Assembly: GCA_965363355.1 (NCBI GenBank)
Contig: CBDTTM010000067.1
Span: forward strand, 1-12,080
DNA: 12,080 nucleotides
Direction of reading: 5' to 3'
Source of the DNA: CBDTTM01 sp965363355
GTDB taxonomy: Bacteria; Bacillota; Negativicutes; Selenomonadales; Selenomonadaceae
Under the pieces are notes generated by a model. That model was given only the letters and a program-made list of their open reading frames with translations. It did no database searches and was not told the origin of the DNA. The translations under genes and the position numbers were made by a program. Below, piece after piece: positions 1 to 7,875 of this stretch (position 1 is its first letter; each line of letters begins with the position of its first letter).

Positions 1-763
1 CCATCTCTTTTGCAATCTCTTCTGGAGCTGGTTCACGACCAAGTTCCTGTAATAGCTGCCTTGAGACGCGGATCAGCTTATTGATGGTTTCAACCATATG
101 CACAGGGATACGAATGGTTCTTGCTTGGTCAGCAATCGCACGCGTAATCGCCTGACGAATCCACCAAGTTGCATAAGTACTGAATTTATAGCCTTTATTG
201 TAATCAAACTTTTCCACAGCTTTAATAAGGCCCAAATTCCCCTCTTGTATCAAATCCAAAAAGAGCATGCCGCGCCCGACATAACGTTTAGCGATACTGA
301 CAACCAAACGCAAATTCGCCTCTGCTAAACGTTTTTGCGCCTCTTCGTCGCCCTCTTCCATTCGTTTTGCCAAAAAGATTTCTTCTTCGGCTGTAAGCAA
401 AGGAACTCGGCCAATTTCTTTTAGATACATACGAACTGGATCATCGATGCTGATTCCTTCTGGAATACTAAGGTCTATATCGACTTCCTCATTCTTATCT
501 ATATCTATATCTTCATCATCTGCACTATGCTCTTCCCGATTGGCATCCATTATGTCTATGCCTTTTTTACTAAAAGCTTCGTACAGATCATCGATTTCAT
601 CTGGTGACATATCTTCTGTTTGCAGTGCCTCAACGATTTCTCCATAAGTTAGGACACCGCCATTTTTCTTTCCTTTTTTGAGCAGTTTTAAAACGATTTC
701 TGAGCTCTGTGATGAAACTTCTTCTTCAGCCACCACTGCTGTTGTTTTTTTCTTGTCGGCCAT
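1..763 (-). CDS. rpoD: RNA polymerase primary sigma factor (sigma-70/SigA), 3' end cut by window edge
   Basis: This is the major housekeeping sigma factor, which directs core RNA polymerase to -35/-10 promoters. Only the first 254 codons are in the window; the reading frame is open to the left edge. Visible regions are a variable N-terminal region 1.1 (about 1-100) with an acidic Asp/Glu-rich stretch at about 80-98, region 1.2 (DDPVRMYLKEIG, about 108-119), and a near-canonical region 2 (about 145-230). Region 2 includes RLVVSIAKRY, the core-binding DLIQEGNLGL and the DNA-melting/-10 segment YKFSTYATWWIRQAI. The beginning of region 3 follows. Regions 3.2 and 4 lie outside. The ATG at 763 has an ideal AGGAGG upstream. 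It lies 49 bp downstream of dnaG on the same strand with no terminator between them, so co-transcription with dnaG is likely, as in the Firmicutes dnaG-sigA operon. Family assignment is very secure. Confidence 0.98.
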   Translation of the reverse strand, partial: MADKKKTTAVVAEEEVSSQSSEIVLKLLKKGKKNGGVLTYGEIVEALQTEDMSPDEIDDLYEAFSKKGIDIMDANREEHSADDEDIDIDKNEEVDIDLSIPEGISIDDPVRMYLKEIGRVPLLTAEEEIFLAKRMEEGDEEAQKRLAEANLRLVVSIAKRYVGRGMLFLDLIQEGNLGLIKAVEKFDYNKGYKFSTYATWWIRQAITRAIADQARTIRIPVHMVETINKLIRVSRQLLQELGREPAPEEIAKEM

Positions 764-812
764 TTACATGCCTCCTTTCTGTACATTTACAAAAGTATTT
801 TTTGATTCTATT

Positions 813-2606
813 TTACAATTCATTAATTTCATTTTTTATTCGTTGGCTTTCCGCCAGCTCGCGGATAAAGCCCTCATCTCCCCTACGTTCTAATTCATCG
901 GCCCGCAGGCGATGTTCCTCATACAATCGATTCAAATAAGCCAGTCTGATTGTTCGGATACAATCATCAAAGAGCTGCATTTGATCTTCTTGCCCGAAAT
1001 CCTCTACCAAACAATGTGACAATTCTGCCGCAGCATCTGGCGTCAATACTTGATTTGCGACAACATCATCTACCGGTGCCGCCTCTTCCACACGTTCAAC
1101 GATAAATGATAAAATTTCTCCATGCAGTTTGTTTTCTACCGCACCGACCGGAAGATTCGCCTGTACATAAGGCAAAGTCGATAAATCCTGCCAAATGGTT
1201 TTGATGATATACCGGCCAGCACGTAAAATCGCGGTATCAGCCCGCTTAACTGCAACACGCATGCTAGGGCTTTCGGAAAAGCCACCCGAGAAGCGATTGT
1301 TCTTGCCGACAAAAGTCTGCAACTCGCCGCGGATAACTCCTTCGTCGATGCTCAGCACCTGCGATATTCGAGCAACATAGGCATTTAGCTCCACTGCATT
1401 ATGTAATTCTGCCAGAACCGGCAATATTTCAGTGAGCACCTTGACCTTGCCTTCAAGCGCTGTATAATCGGCTGTATTCAAAGCCATTTTTATCCGGTAC
1501 TCCGCTAACGGTAAAGCAGCTTCTACAACTTGCCGAAATTCAACAGCGCCATGTTTTCGAATGAATTCATCCGGATCTTTGCCGTCTGGCAAAGCGATGA
1601 CTTTTACATTCGCACCTGTCTCTCTTACAATCGATAAAGCTCGAAGCGTCGCCTGCTGCCCCGCTTCATCGCTGTCATAGGCAAAGTAGATTGCCGGCGC
1701 ATAGCGCAAAAGTTTCTTGCACTGCTCTGTTGTGAAAGCAGTACCAAGCGAAGCCACCACATTGCCTACACCCTGACTATAGACCGAAATGGCATCCATA
1801 TAGCCTTCCACAACAATGGCCTTACCTTGTTCTTTGATTGCCTTATGTGCGTGTTCTAAACCAAAAAGCAGCTTTCGTTTATTAAAGAGCAGTGTCTCCG
1901 GTGAATTTAAATATTTCGGCTGGCTATCATCAAGCACCCTGCCGCCAAACCCGACCACACGCCCTCGTTCATCACAAATCGGTATAATGACCCGATTGCG
2001 AAAACGATCATAAAACCCGCCACTGCTTCGCTCGGCAATAAGCCCGGCTTCAAGCAAGAGCGACTCGGGAATTCCTCGCTGCTTGAAAGCTGTCAGAAGC
2101 TTATCCCATGCAGGCGGCGCAAATCCCAAACGAAATTCTTCTATCACTTCTTCTTTTATACCCCGCTGCAGAAGATATTCTTTTGCAGTTACTCCATATT
2201 TTGTCCGCATAAGGCAGCTGTGGAAAAAATCACGAGCCATTTCATGAACTTTTCGCAAATCAGCGATTTTTTGTTCGTGTAACATTTCTTGCTCTGTTTT
2301 TTCTCGCTGCGGCATTGAGATATTCAAGCGCTCTGCCTGCAGTTTGACTGCTTCAAAATATGAAATATTTTCTATCAGTGAGATAAATTTAAAGACATTG
2401 CCTCCGGCATGACAGCCAAAACAATAAAAAAATCCCTGATCCGGCACAACAGAAAAAGACGGCGTGTTCTCATTATGAAACGGGCAGCACCCCCAATAAC
2501 GATTGCCCTTCTTCTTCAGCGATACATAACCAGAAACTGTCGTTAAAATATCTGATTCTGAGCGCACGTGCTGTATAAACTCGTCATAATCTCTATTGCC
2601 TTTCAT
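813..2606 (-). CDS. dnaG: DNA primase DnaG
   Basis: DnaG makes RNA primers for replication and partners the replicative helicase. From the chosen start the protein is 597 residues, normal for the family. An N-terminal CHC2 zinc finger has ligands at about C41, H44 (CPFH), C62 and C65 (CFGC). The catalytic core follows, with a basic patch (RNRVIIPI, about 204-211), then the Toprim domain with EGYMD (E267) and DSD (D311, D313) that bind catalytic metal. The C-terminal third, about 430-597, is the poorly conserved helicase-interaction domain. A longer frame opens at GTG 2615, but that GTG lies inside the AAAGGTGA Shine-Dalgarno that serves the ATG at 2606, so the ATG is preferred. It is followed after 49 bp by rpoD. 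No frameshift or missing motif was seen. Confidence 0.97.
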   Translation of the reverse strand: MKGNRDYDEFIQHVRSESDILTTVSGYVSLKKKGNRYWGCCPFHNENTPSFSVVPDQGFFYCFGCHAGGNVFKFISLIENISYFEAVKLQAERLNISMPQREKTEQEMLHEQKIADLRKVHEMARDFFHSCLMRTKYGVTAKEYLLQRGIKEEVIEEFRLGFAPPAWDKLLTAFKQRGIPESLLLEAGLIAERSSGGFYDRFRNRVIIPICDERGRVVGFGGRVLDDSQPKYLNSPETLLFNKRKLLFGLEHAHKAIKEQGKAIVVEGYMDAISVYSQGVGNVVASLGTAFTTEQCKKLLRYAPAIYFAYDSDEAGQQATLRALSIVRETGANVKVIALPDGKDPDEFIRKHGAVEFRQVVEAALPLAEYRIKMALNTADYTALEGKVKVLTEILPVLAELHNAVELNAYVARISQVLSIDEGVIRGELQTFVGKNNRFSGGFSESPSMRVAVKRADTAILRAGRYIIKTIWQDLSTLPYVQANLPVGAVENKLHGEILSFIVERVEEAAPVDDVVANQVLTPDAAAELSHCLVEDFGQEDQMQLFDDCIRTIRLAYLNRLYEEHRLRADELERRGDEGFIRELAESQRIKNEINEL

Positions 2607-2611
2607 TAAGT

Positions 2612-2619
2612 TCACCTTT
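2612..2619 (-). promoter_or_regulatory. Shine-Dalgarno that decides the dnaG start
   Basis: AAAGGTGA reads leftward, five bases before ATG 2606. The alternative in-frame GTG at 2615-2613 is contained in this element, so it cannot use it. No comparable purine-rich element precedes the GTG. Confidence 0.75.
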
Positions 2620-2861
2620 CATTGCGCGCTAAAAATCTTTTGTATCAAAAAATTTTAGAAAAATAAGCACTTACAACAAATTCGATACATTTTAGCAATT
2701 TCCTGCTTTTTTCAAATAAGTTTTTAAGACTTTCCGACTATTTTTTAACCAAAATAGATTTAAGGCTATGTCTGCTTCATTTTCCTATTAGATATTCTAT
2801 TCCCTATAAAGTCCTAATATCCTTTTTTCCTATTGACAATCTTTTTTATTTTTGCTTAGTT
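2620..2861. other. AT-rich intergenic region between dgt terminator and dnaG
   Basis: About 240 bp holds no open frame of useful length and no RNA gene that I recognise. It must carry the dnaG-rpoD promoter because dgt ends in a terminator. It contains an exact 10-base direct repeat, ttttcctatt, at 2780-2789 and 2825-2834, with further CCTA motifs between the copies. Their role is unknown. Confidence 0.5.
2652..2679 (-). promoter_or_regulatory. Candidate promoter of dnaG-rpoD
   Basis: A TTGTTG hexamer (2679-2674) is separated by 16 bp from TAAAAT (2657-2652), about 46 bp before the dnaG ATG. The -10 matches 5 of 6 consensus bases but the -35 is weak. The region is so AT-rich that other pairings are possible, for example TTGCTA with TGTAAG just upstream. 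Treat this as the best guess only. Confidence 0.3.
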
Positions 2862-2899
2862 AAAAGAAAGCAGGGACTTTCTTTCAAAGTCCCTGCTTT
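2862..2899 (-). terminator. Intrinsic terminator of dgt
   Basis: A perfect 14-bp stem (2867-2880 with 2886-2899) has a 5-base loop. It begins two bases after the dgt TAG and is followed leftward by a T-rich run (CTTTT). It separates dgt from the dnaG-rpoD operon. Confidence 0.88.
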
Positions 2900-2900
2900 T

Positions 2901-3902
2901 CTATTTCAAAACAGTTGTACCTAATGGTGGTAAAAACACATCATGAAAAAGCTGCACCGCATAACTGTCGGTTAATCCTGCAATATAATCGACTACGACG
3001 GTCTGACGGCCCCAATGCTCTTCCCTTTGCAAAAATTCTTTTGGAAGCTCTTCGAAGTTCTTCATATAGTATTCGTAGAGCTCTTCCAAAACAAATCCTG
3101 CCTGTCGTCTTTCCGTAGCAAGTACCGGCGAATGGTATATCCGCTCAAACATGAAATTGCGAAAAACCTGCATAGTTTCTTGTATTTTAGGAGAAGAGAC
3201 GATATCATGGACTGGTTCTGACGACACAATCATATCCCCCACCATCGCCGTTATCATTTTCGAAGGATCGGTCCCAAGATTTTTTTGGACAAGTGCTGGC
3301 AGTTCTTTTCCGGTCAAAAGGCCAGAGCGAAGACTATCATCGTAATCATGACAAAGATAGGCAATGCGGTCGGCAATACGGACAATTCTTCCTTCAAGTG
3401 TCATCGGCAGATTCGGTCCGGAATGATTGAGTATCCCATCTCTCACCTGCGCGGTCAGATTCAGCCCACGGCCTTCTTTTTCAAGGAATTCGACTACACG
3501 CAAGCTCTGTTCGTTATGGCAAAAATGACCGATTAAACGATTTAGAACGCCTTCGCCTGCATGACCAAAAGGCGTGTGGCCTACATCATGGCCAAGGGCA
3601 ATCGCCTCTGTCAAATCTTCATTTAACTGCAACCCCCTTGCAATCGTTCGTGAAACCTGCGCTACTTCAAGGCTATGTGTCATTCGCGTCCGATAATGAT
3701 CGCCGGAGACGATATATACCTGCGTTTTGTGTTTTAACCGGCGAAACGCCTTTGAATGCAGCACTCTATCGCGATCTCGTTGGAAAGCTGTACGAAAAGG
3801 GCAGCTTTCTTCCATTCTATCTCTCATGCTTTCACGGCTTTTTGCTGCATAGGGAGATAGTATCTTATACTCAAGATCCTCTGTACGTTCACATATATTC
3901 AT
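2901..3902 (-). CDS. dgt: Deoxyguanosinetriphosphate triphosphohydrolase-like protein (HD domain)
   Basis: This is an HD-superfamily dNTP triphosphohydrolase, which releases tripolyphosphate from dNTPs and so influences nucleotide pools. The protein has 333 residues. The metal-binding HD signature is complete: H76 (MTHSLEV), H105-D106 (GHDVGHTPFGH) and D178 (IADRIAYLCHD). The family hallmarks RRLKHKTQV (about 54-62) and CHNEQSLR (about 128-135) are also present. The length matches the shorter bacterial dGTPase-like proteins, so strict dGTP specificity is not certain. A frame remains open back to 3968, but the ATG at 3902 has AGGTG seven bases upstream and a family-like N-terminus. The extra upstream codons would also span the promoter. 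The gene stands alone, divergent from the OstA-like gene and closed by a terminator. Confidence 0.93.
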   Translation of the reverse strand: MNICERTEDLEYKILSPYAAKSRESMRDRMEESCPFRTAFQRDRDRVLHSKAFRRLKHKTQVYIVSGDHYRTRMTHSLEVAQVSRTIARGLQLNEDLTEAIALGHDVGHTPFGHAGEGVLNRLIGHFCHNEQSLRVVEFLEKEGRGLNLTAQVRDGILNHSGPNLPMTLEGRIVRIADRIAYLCHDYDDSLRSGLLTGKELPALVQKNLGTDPSKMITAMVGDMIVSSEPVHDIVSSPKIQETMQVFRNFMFERIYHSPVLATERRQAGFVLEELYEYYMKNFEELPKEFLQREEHWGRQTVVVDYIAGLTDSYAVQLFHDVFLPPLGTTVLK

Positions 3903-3938
3903 GTTAAAACACCTGCCTTTTTTTGCTAATCTATTTTC

Positions 3939-3968
3939 ATTATACCGTGTTTTAAGCCAAGCACGCAA
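3939..3968 (-). promoter_or_regulatory. Candidate promoter of dgt
   Basis: A perfect TATAAT (3944-3939) lies about 36 bp before the dgt ATG. The best -35 is TTGCGT (3968-3963) with an 18-bp spacer and is weak. The position favours the ATG at 3902 over any further upstream start. Confidence 0.6.
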
Positions 3969-4010
3969 AAAAATGTCTATTTATCAGGACTTTTTTTTTT
4001 AAAACATGCC

Positions 4011-4019
4011 TGTTATACT
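4011..4019 (+). promoter_or_regulatory. Extended -10 promoter of the OstA-like gene
   Basis: TGTTATACT combines the TGn extension with a 5/6 match -10 hexamer, about 50 bp before the ATG at 4068. The -35 zone is a run of T (3991-4000) without a good hexamer, which is acceptable for an extended -10 promoter. It is arranged back to back with the dgt promoter. Confidence 0.6.
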
Positions 4020-4067
4020 AAAAAGAGATGTTTTTTACTCTCACCTGTTTTAGAAAGGGGATTTTCC

Positions 4068-4553
4068 ATGCGAAAAAAACTATACAAGATTCCACTGCTT
4101 GCTTTCCTGCTTTTATTATTGGTCAGCAGCTCGGTTTTAGCAGCAAAACCATCCATAACCGCAGATTCTAATTATCTTGATATCAATACCGGCTGCTACG
4201 TTCTCGAGGGCAATGTCCGTATCGAAACGAGCAACCGATTGATAACGGCAGATAAAGCTCGCGTGAATATTACCTCCCTTGAAGTATGGGGCCAAGGCAA
4301 TATCAGCGTAAATCAAGATGACATAACCTTCACCGGCGACAGCGTTTATGTCGATGGGAACAGTAAAGTGGCAACAATCAGCGGCAACGTCGATTTGGAA
4401 CGCAGCGGTTTATCGATTCGTGCTGATTCGGTAAAATATGATTGGACTTCTAAAAATGCCGATTTTTCCGGTAATGTCCACGCGAATGCCAACGGCGAAA
4501 AAAGCTCGACAGATGCACTGACCTATAATGTTCGTGACAATAGAATCCTATAA
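4068..4553 (+). CDS. Exported LptA/OstA-like lipopolysaccharide-transport family protein
   Basis: This 161-residue protein starts with a clear signal peptide (basic RKKLYK, hydrophobic core 8-19, likely cleavage after A25 in VLA). The mature part is built of 29-residue units: the triplets TAD/TAD/TGD/RAD start at 31, 60, 89 and 118, and GN dipeptides fall at 48, 77, 106 and 135, followed by a half unit to the C-terminus. This beta-strand repeat pattern is that of the OstA/LptA fold, which forms the periplasmic bridge carrying LPS to the outer membrane. The protein is a little shorter than typical LptA. No lptB, lptC or LPS gene is adjacent, so it could be the true LptA or a stand-alone paralogue; I give no symbol for that reason. 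AAGGGG lies seven bases before the ATG. It has its own promoter and ends in a terminator shared with glyS. Confidence 0.85.
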   Translation: MRKKLYKIPLLAFLLLLLVSSSVLAAKPSITADSNYLDINTGCYVLEGNVRIETSNRLITADKARVNITSLEVWGQGNISVNQDDITFTGDSVYVDGNSKVATISGNVDLERSGLSIRADSVKYDWTSKNADFSGNVHANANGEKSSTDALTYNVRDNRIL

Positions 4554-4592
4554 AAAATCCCGGCAGCCATTTTCATGGATGCCGGGATTTTT
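4553..4592. terminator. Bidirectional intrinsic terminator between OstA-like gene and glyS
   Basis: A 13-bp stem (4553-4565 with 4580-4592, core ATCCCGGCA/TGCCGGGAT) continues past one mismatch with three more pairs. T-runs flank it on both strands: TTTTT then CT rightward, TTTTTT leftward. It closes the OstA-like gene immediately at its stop codon, and glyS 46 bp after its stop. Confidence 0.88.
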
Positions 4593-4637
4593 CTATTCTT
4601 TTCAAGGGAAAAAACGTTTCAGCAAAAAATAATTAGA

Positions 4638-6698
4638 TCAAACGGTGACTAGCTTGCTGAAATCTGCTACTTTTCCGACCAAGTCAGCAATCGCTTTAAG
4701 TAAAGCCAAACGATTGTTTTTTATCGTCTCATCTTTATCCATGACCATTACCCCTGCAAAAAATGCATCGATTGGGTCAGCCAAATCTTTCAGTGCATCA
4801 ATAGCCCCTACATAATCTTTGCCATCGATAAGACTTTCCACTGCCGATTCAGCAGATGTATAAGCGATATAGAGTGCCTTTTCCTCTGGCAAAGTGAATA
4901 AATCCGCAGCAAATTCGACATCTGTCGCTTTTTGCGCAATATTGCCAGCACGGACAAAAGCCTGGATTGCTTTATTCAAGGATTCTTTACCGACTTCAGC
5001 CGCAACAGCTTTCGCGCGAACGAACACACTGCAAGCATCATCGACATCCGTCAAGACAGCATCCGCTATATCATAACGAATTTGCGCATCGGCTAAGATA
5101 TTCTTTAAACGTAAACGGACGAAATCCGCAACATCTTGCTGCAGCTTGGCTCTCTTTTCTGCACCTTCTATATGCAAGAGATCCATAGAAGCATCCACAA
5201 GCTGTGCTAAAGAAAGGCTATAATTGGCTTCAATGAGAGAATTGACCAAGCCAAGAGCTTGGCGCCTTAAGGCAAATGGATCCTGTGATCCCGTTGGAAT
5301 CAAACCACGGCTGAAAGTTGCAACAATATTATCGATTTTATCCGCGATGCTTACCAATCTTCCGGCAGTCGTCGCTGGCAGTTTATCGCCGGCAAAGCGT
5401 GGCATGTAATGTTCATAAATGGCCACAGCTGTTTCTTCGCTTTCGCCGTCAAGCAACGCGTATTCGCGGCCCATGATTCCCTGCAATTCAGTGAATTCAC
5501 ATACCATTCCAGTCACAAGATCAGCCTTTGCCAACTTTGCCGCCCGTTTGGCAAGAGCAATCTGTTCGCTAGAGATTTTCAATTTGTTTCCTAAAATCTC
5601 AGTCAAAGCTTCCAAACGGCCAGTCTTGTCATAAATTGTGCCGAGGCCTTCCTGGAAGACTACGGTTTTTAATTTTTCCAAAAAGGCAGCAAGTGGCTGC
5701 TTGCGATCTTCATCAAAGAAAAATTGTGCATCCGCCAAGCGTGCCCGCAAGACTCTTTCATTGCCATGCTGCACCGTTTCAAGATGCTCTTCATTCCCAT
5801 TGCGTACCGTAATGAAAAGCGGCATCAATTTCCCCTTTGCATCGACAACAGGGAAATAGCGCTGATGTTCTCGCATCGGCGTAATCACTGTTTCCGGTGG
5901 CAATTTCAGATATTTTTCTTCAAAACTGCCGCAAAGAGCCGTTGGATATTCTACTAAGTAGACAACTTCTTCAAGCAAATCTTCCGTAATTTCTGCTGTT
6001 CCGCCTTTCGTCGCAGCAAGTTCTTCGATTTGCTGACGAATGATCGTGCGACGCTTTTCTTGATCGACAATAACAAATTGTGCTTTTACTTCCTCTTCGT
6101 AACTAGAGGCTTTGTGGATTGAAAAATCGCCTTGACTCAAGAAACGATGTCCACGCGAACAGCGGCCTGATTTGACTTCGGCGACTGAAAAATCAATGAT
6201 CTGCTCATCAAAAAGAGCTACAATCCAGCGCAGTGGACGAACAAATTTAAAATCAAGATTTGCCCATCTCATGTTTTTCGGGAAGTTCAAGCCCGTAATC
6301 AAACTTGACAACAATTCTGGCAAGAGCTGTTCTGTCACTTTGCCTTTTTCATGAACCATTGCATATACATAACCGTCTCTTACTACCAAATCCTCAGGTG
6401 CGATTTTTTGCCCTCTAGCAAAACCTGCACCAGCTTTTGTCGGTTTGCCATCTGCATCAAAAGCAATCTGCACGGACGGACCTTTATTTTCAGTTGATAT
6501 ATCCGCTTGTGTCAAGGCCAAGCCTTCGACAATGAGTGCTGTACGACGCGGAGTTCCCACAGTGCGAATTGCATTATAGGAAATTCTAAGGTCAGCAAAA
6601 GCCTTTGCTGCATTTACCTGCAGTTGTGCTAAGATTCCCGGCATAAAATGAGCAGGAACTTCTTCTGTGCCTATTTCTAACAATAAATCTTTACTCAT
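4638..6698 (-). CDS. glyS: Glycyl-tRNA synthetase beta subunit
   Basis: This is the beta chain of the bacterial alpha2-beta2 type glycyl-tRNA synthetase, which attaches glycine to tRNA-Gly in the cytoplasm. The beta chain supplies most tRNA recognition. The protein has 686 residues, the normal length. It begins with the family signature LLLEIGTEEVPAHFMPG (about 5-21). It also carries typical blocks such as FPKNMRW and ITPMREHQRYFP, an HD-like region around GIMGREYALLDGE, and a C-terminal DALR-like anticodon-binding region (about 570-686). The ATG overlaps the glyQ stop by four bases (ATGA), giving translational coupling. AAAGGGGGT lies eight bases upstream of it. Transcription is from the T-box controlled glyQ promoter. 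No irregularity was seen. Confidence 0.98.
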   Translation of the reverse strand: MSKDLLLEIGTEEVPAHFMPGILAQLQVNAAKAFADLRISYNAIRTVGTPRRTALIVEGLALTQADISTENKGPSVQIAFDADGKPTKAGAGFARGQKIAPEDLVVRDGYVYAMVHEKGKVTEQLLPELLSSLITGLNFPKNMRWANLDFKFVRPLRWIVALFDEQIIDFSVAEVKSGRCSRGHRFLSQGDFSIHKASSYEEEVKAQFVIVDQEKRRTIIRQQIEELAATKGGTAEITEDLLEEVVYLVEYPTALCGSFEEKYLKLPPETVITPMREHQRYFPVVDAKGKLMPLFITVRNGNEEHLETVQHGNERVLRARLADAQFFFDEDRKQPLAAFLEKLKTVVFQEGLGTIYDKTGRLEALTEILGNKLKISSEQIALAKRAAKLAKADLVTGMVCEFTELQGIMGREYALLDGESEETAVAIYEHYMPRFAGDKLPATTAGRLVSIADKIDNIVATFSRGLIPTGSQDPFALRRQALGLVNSLIEANYSLSLAQLVDASMDLLHIEGAEKRAKLQQDVADFVRLRLKNILADAQIRYDIADAVLTDVDDACSVFVRAKAVAAEVGKESLNKAIQAFVRAGNIAQKATDVEFAADLFTLPEEKALYIAYTSAESAVESLIDGKDYVGAIDALKDLADPIDAFFAGVMVMDKDETIKNNRLALLKAIADLVGKVADFSKLVTV

Positions 6699-7576
6699 GC
6701 CTCTTTACCCCCTTTTAGCATTGGATAGCCTAGATCCTCTCGCTGCTTTAAATAGCATTTTGCGCAAAGTCTTGCTAAATTACGGACTCTGCCGATAAAA
6801 GCAGTACGTTCCGACACACTGATAGCGCCGCGGGCATCGAGTAAATTAAAAGCATGTGAACATTTCAAGACATAATCATAAGCAGGATGGACATACCCTA
6901 ATTCAATGACACGGATTGCTTCTTTTTCATATTTATCAAAAAGATCAAAAAGCAGACTGGTATCTGCCAATTCGAAATTATAAGCGGATTGCTCTACTTC
7001 ATTTTGGTGGAAGACATCACCATACGTATATCCTTCTGCCCATTCAAGATCATAGACATTTTCTTTGCCTTGGATATACATCGCAAGACGTTCCAAGCCA
7101 TACGTAATTTCCGAGGAAACCGGTTTGACATCCACGCCGCCAACTTGCTGAAAATACGTAAACTGTGTAATTTCCATACCATCGAGCCAAACTTCCCAGC
7201 CAAGTCCCCAGGCTCCAAGCGTCGGAGATTCCCAGTTGTCTTCAACAAAGCGAATATCATGCTCATCTGCATGGATACCAAGTTTTGCCAGACTCGCCAA
7301 GTAAAGTTCCTGAATATTGTCTGGTGAAGGTTTCATGATTACCTGAAATTGATGATGCTGAAAAAGACGATTTGGATTTTCTCCATAACGCCCGTCTGCT
7401 GGACGGCGCGAAGGTTCTACATAAGCGACCTTCCATGGTTCTGGCCCTAAAACACGCAAAAATGTCGAAGGGTTCATGGTACCAGCCCCTTTTTCGACAT
7501 CATAGGCCTGTGCTAAAATACAGCCTTGTTTGGCCCAAAAATCCTGTAAAGTCAGGATAATTTCCTGAAATTTCAT
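6695..7576 (-). CDS. glyQ: Glycyl-tRNA synthetase alpha subunit
   Basis: This is the alpha chain of the tetrameric glycyl-tRNA synthetase, which carries the class II catalytic core for glycyl-adenylate formation. The protein has 293 residues and is collinear with the family. The N-terminus has MKFQEIILTLQDFW and QGCILAQAYDVEKGAGTMNP. Also visible are YVEPSRRPADGRYGENPNR (about 52-70), the motif-2-like FQHHQFQVIMKPSP and the glutamate-rich VEDNWESPTLGAWGLGWEVW block. GAGGAGGT lies eight bases before the ATG. It is the first gene of glyQS, preceded by a T-box leader, so expression rises when uncharged tRNA-Gly accumulates. Confidence 0.98.
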   Translation of the reverse strand: MKFQEIILTLQDFWAKQGCILAQAYDVEKGAGTMNPSTFLRVLGPEPWKVAYVEPSRRPADGRYGENPNRLFQHHQFQVIMKPSPDNIQELYLASLAKLGIHADEHDIRFVEDNWESPTLGAWGLGWEVWLDGMEITQFTYFQQVGGVDVKPVSSEITYGLERLAMYIQGKENVYDLEWAEGYTYGDVFHQNEVEQSAYNFELADTSLLFDLFDKYEKEAIRVIELGYVHPAYDYVLKCSHAFNLLDARGAISVSERTAFIGRVRNLARLCAKCYLKQREDLGYPMLKGGKEA

Positions 7577-7608
7577 AAGAATTTACCTCCTCAAATTTTG
7601 GCTCCCGT

Positions 7609-7660
7609 AAAAACAAAAAATCCCGTCTCTGCAACAAATAAATTGTTACAGGGACGAGAT
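7609..7660 (-). terminator. T-box regulated terminator upstream of glyQ
   Basis: An approximately 18-bp stem (7660-7643 with 7637-7620; two G-U pairs, one mismatch) with a 5-base loop is followed by TTTTTTGTTTTT. The upstream arm overlaps the antiterminator partner of the T-box, so the two folds exclude each other. Confidence 0.92.
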
Positions 7661-7838
7661 TCGAATTCCCGCGGTTCCACCCTGATTGGCTCACGCCCAC
7701 CTTAAGTCTATTGTGAGTTTTACTTGCAAACGCTTTCCTCTCACAGCTCAGAAATGCCTTTCGCCTCAATTGCAGTCTTTCACCACCACTGCTTCGCTAA
7801 GTAAGAAGCTACTCTTTTTCCTCATCGCTAAAATACTG
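7609..7838 (-). ncRNA. T-box riboswitch leader of glyQS (glycine)
   Basis: This leader reads leftward from the promoter at 7872-7844. It has the conserved T-box element AGGGTGGAACCGCG at 7683-7670 and an antiterminator partner (CCCT within 7656-7650). A terminator hairpin and U-run follow at 7660-7609. Upstream, stem I features include GAGTAG and GGTGGTGAAAG. The likely specifier is GGC at 7758-7756 followed by A, matching a GCC anticodon of tRNA-Gly. Uncharged tRNA-Gly should bind stem I and the T-box to favour antitermination. A second GGC at 7765-7763 makes the exact specifier register an inference. Identity as a T-box and the link to glycine are firm because glyQ follows directly. Confidence 0.95.
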
Positions 7839-7843
7839 TGTCT

Positions 7844-7872
7844 AGTGTAACAAATCCATTGTGCATTGTCAA
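7844..7872 (-). promoter_or_regulatory. Promoter of the glyQS T-box transcript
   Basis: A consensus TTGACA (7872-7867), a 17-bp spacer and TACACT (7849-7844) with a TGn extension. Transcription would begin near 7838, giving a leader of about 260 bases before glyQ. It lies just downstream of the recO stop. Confidence 0.85.
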
Positions 7873-7875
7873 TCT

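Noticed and set aside
2833..2861. Rightward TTGACA with a downstream TTAGTT as a promoter
   Set aside because: The -10 is poor, and a transcript would run straight into the dgt terminator hairpin and antisense to dgt without any gene to serve.
3638..3907. 89-codon rightward frame opposite dgt
   Set aside because: It lies wholly opposite the conserved HD domain of dgt, with no ribosome-binding site or family resemblance.
3903..3968. Upstream extension of dgt to 3968
   Set aside because: It would run through the dgt promoter, lacks a ribosome-binding site and adds residues unlike the family; ATG 3902 has AGGTG at good spacing.
6989..7327. 112-codon rightward open frame opposite glyQ
   Set aside because: It is antisense to a clear glyQ coding sequence, has no recognisable domain and no convincing start signal; it is a shadow frame.
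7500..7769. 89-codon leftward frame across the T-box leader
   Set aside because: It spans the T-box, its terminator and the glyQ start in another frame; the region is explained by RNA structure.
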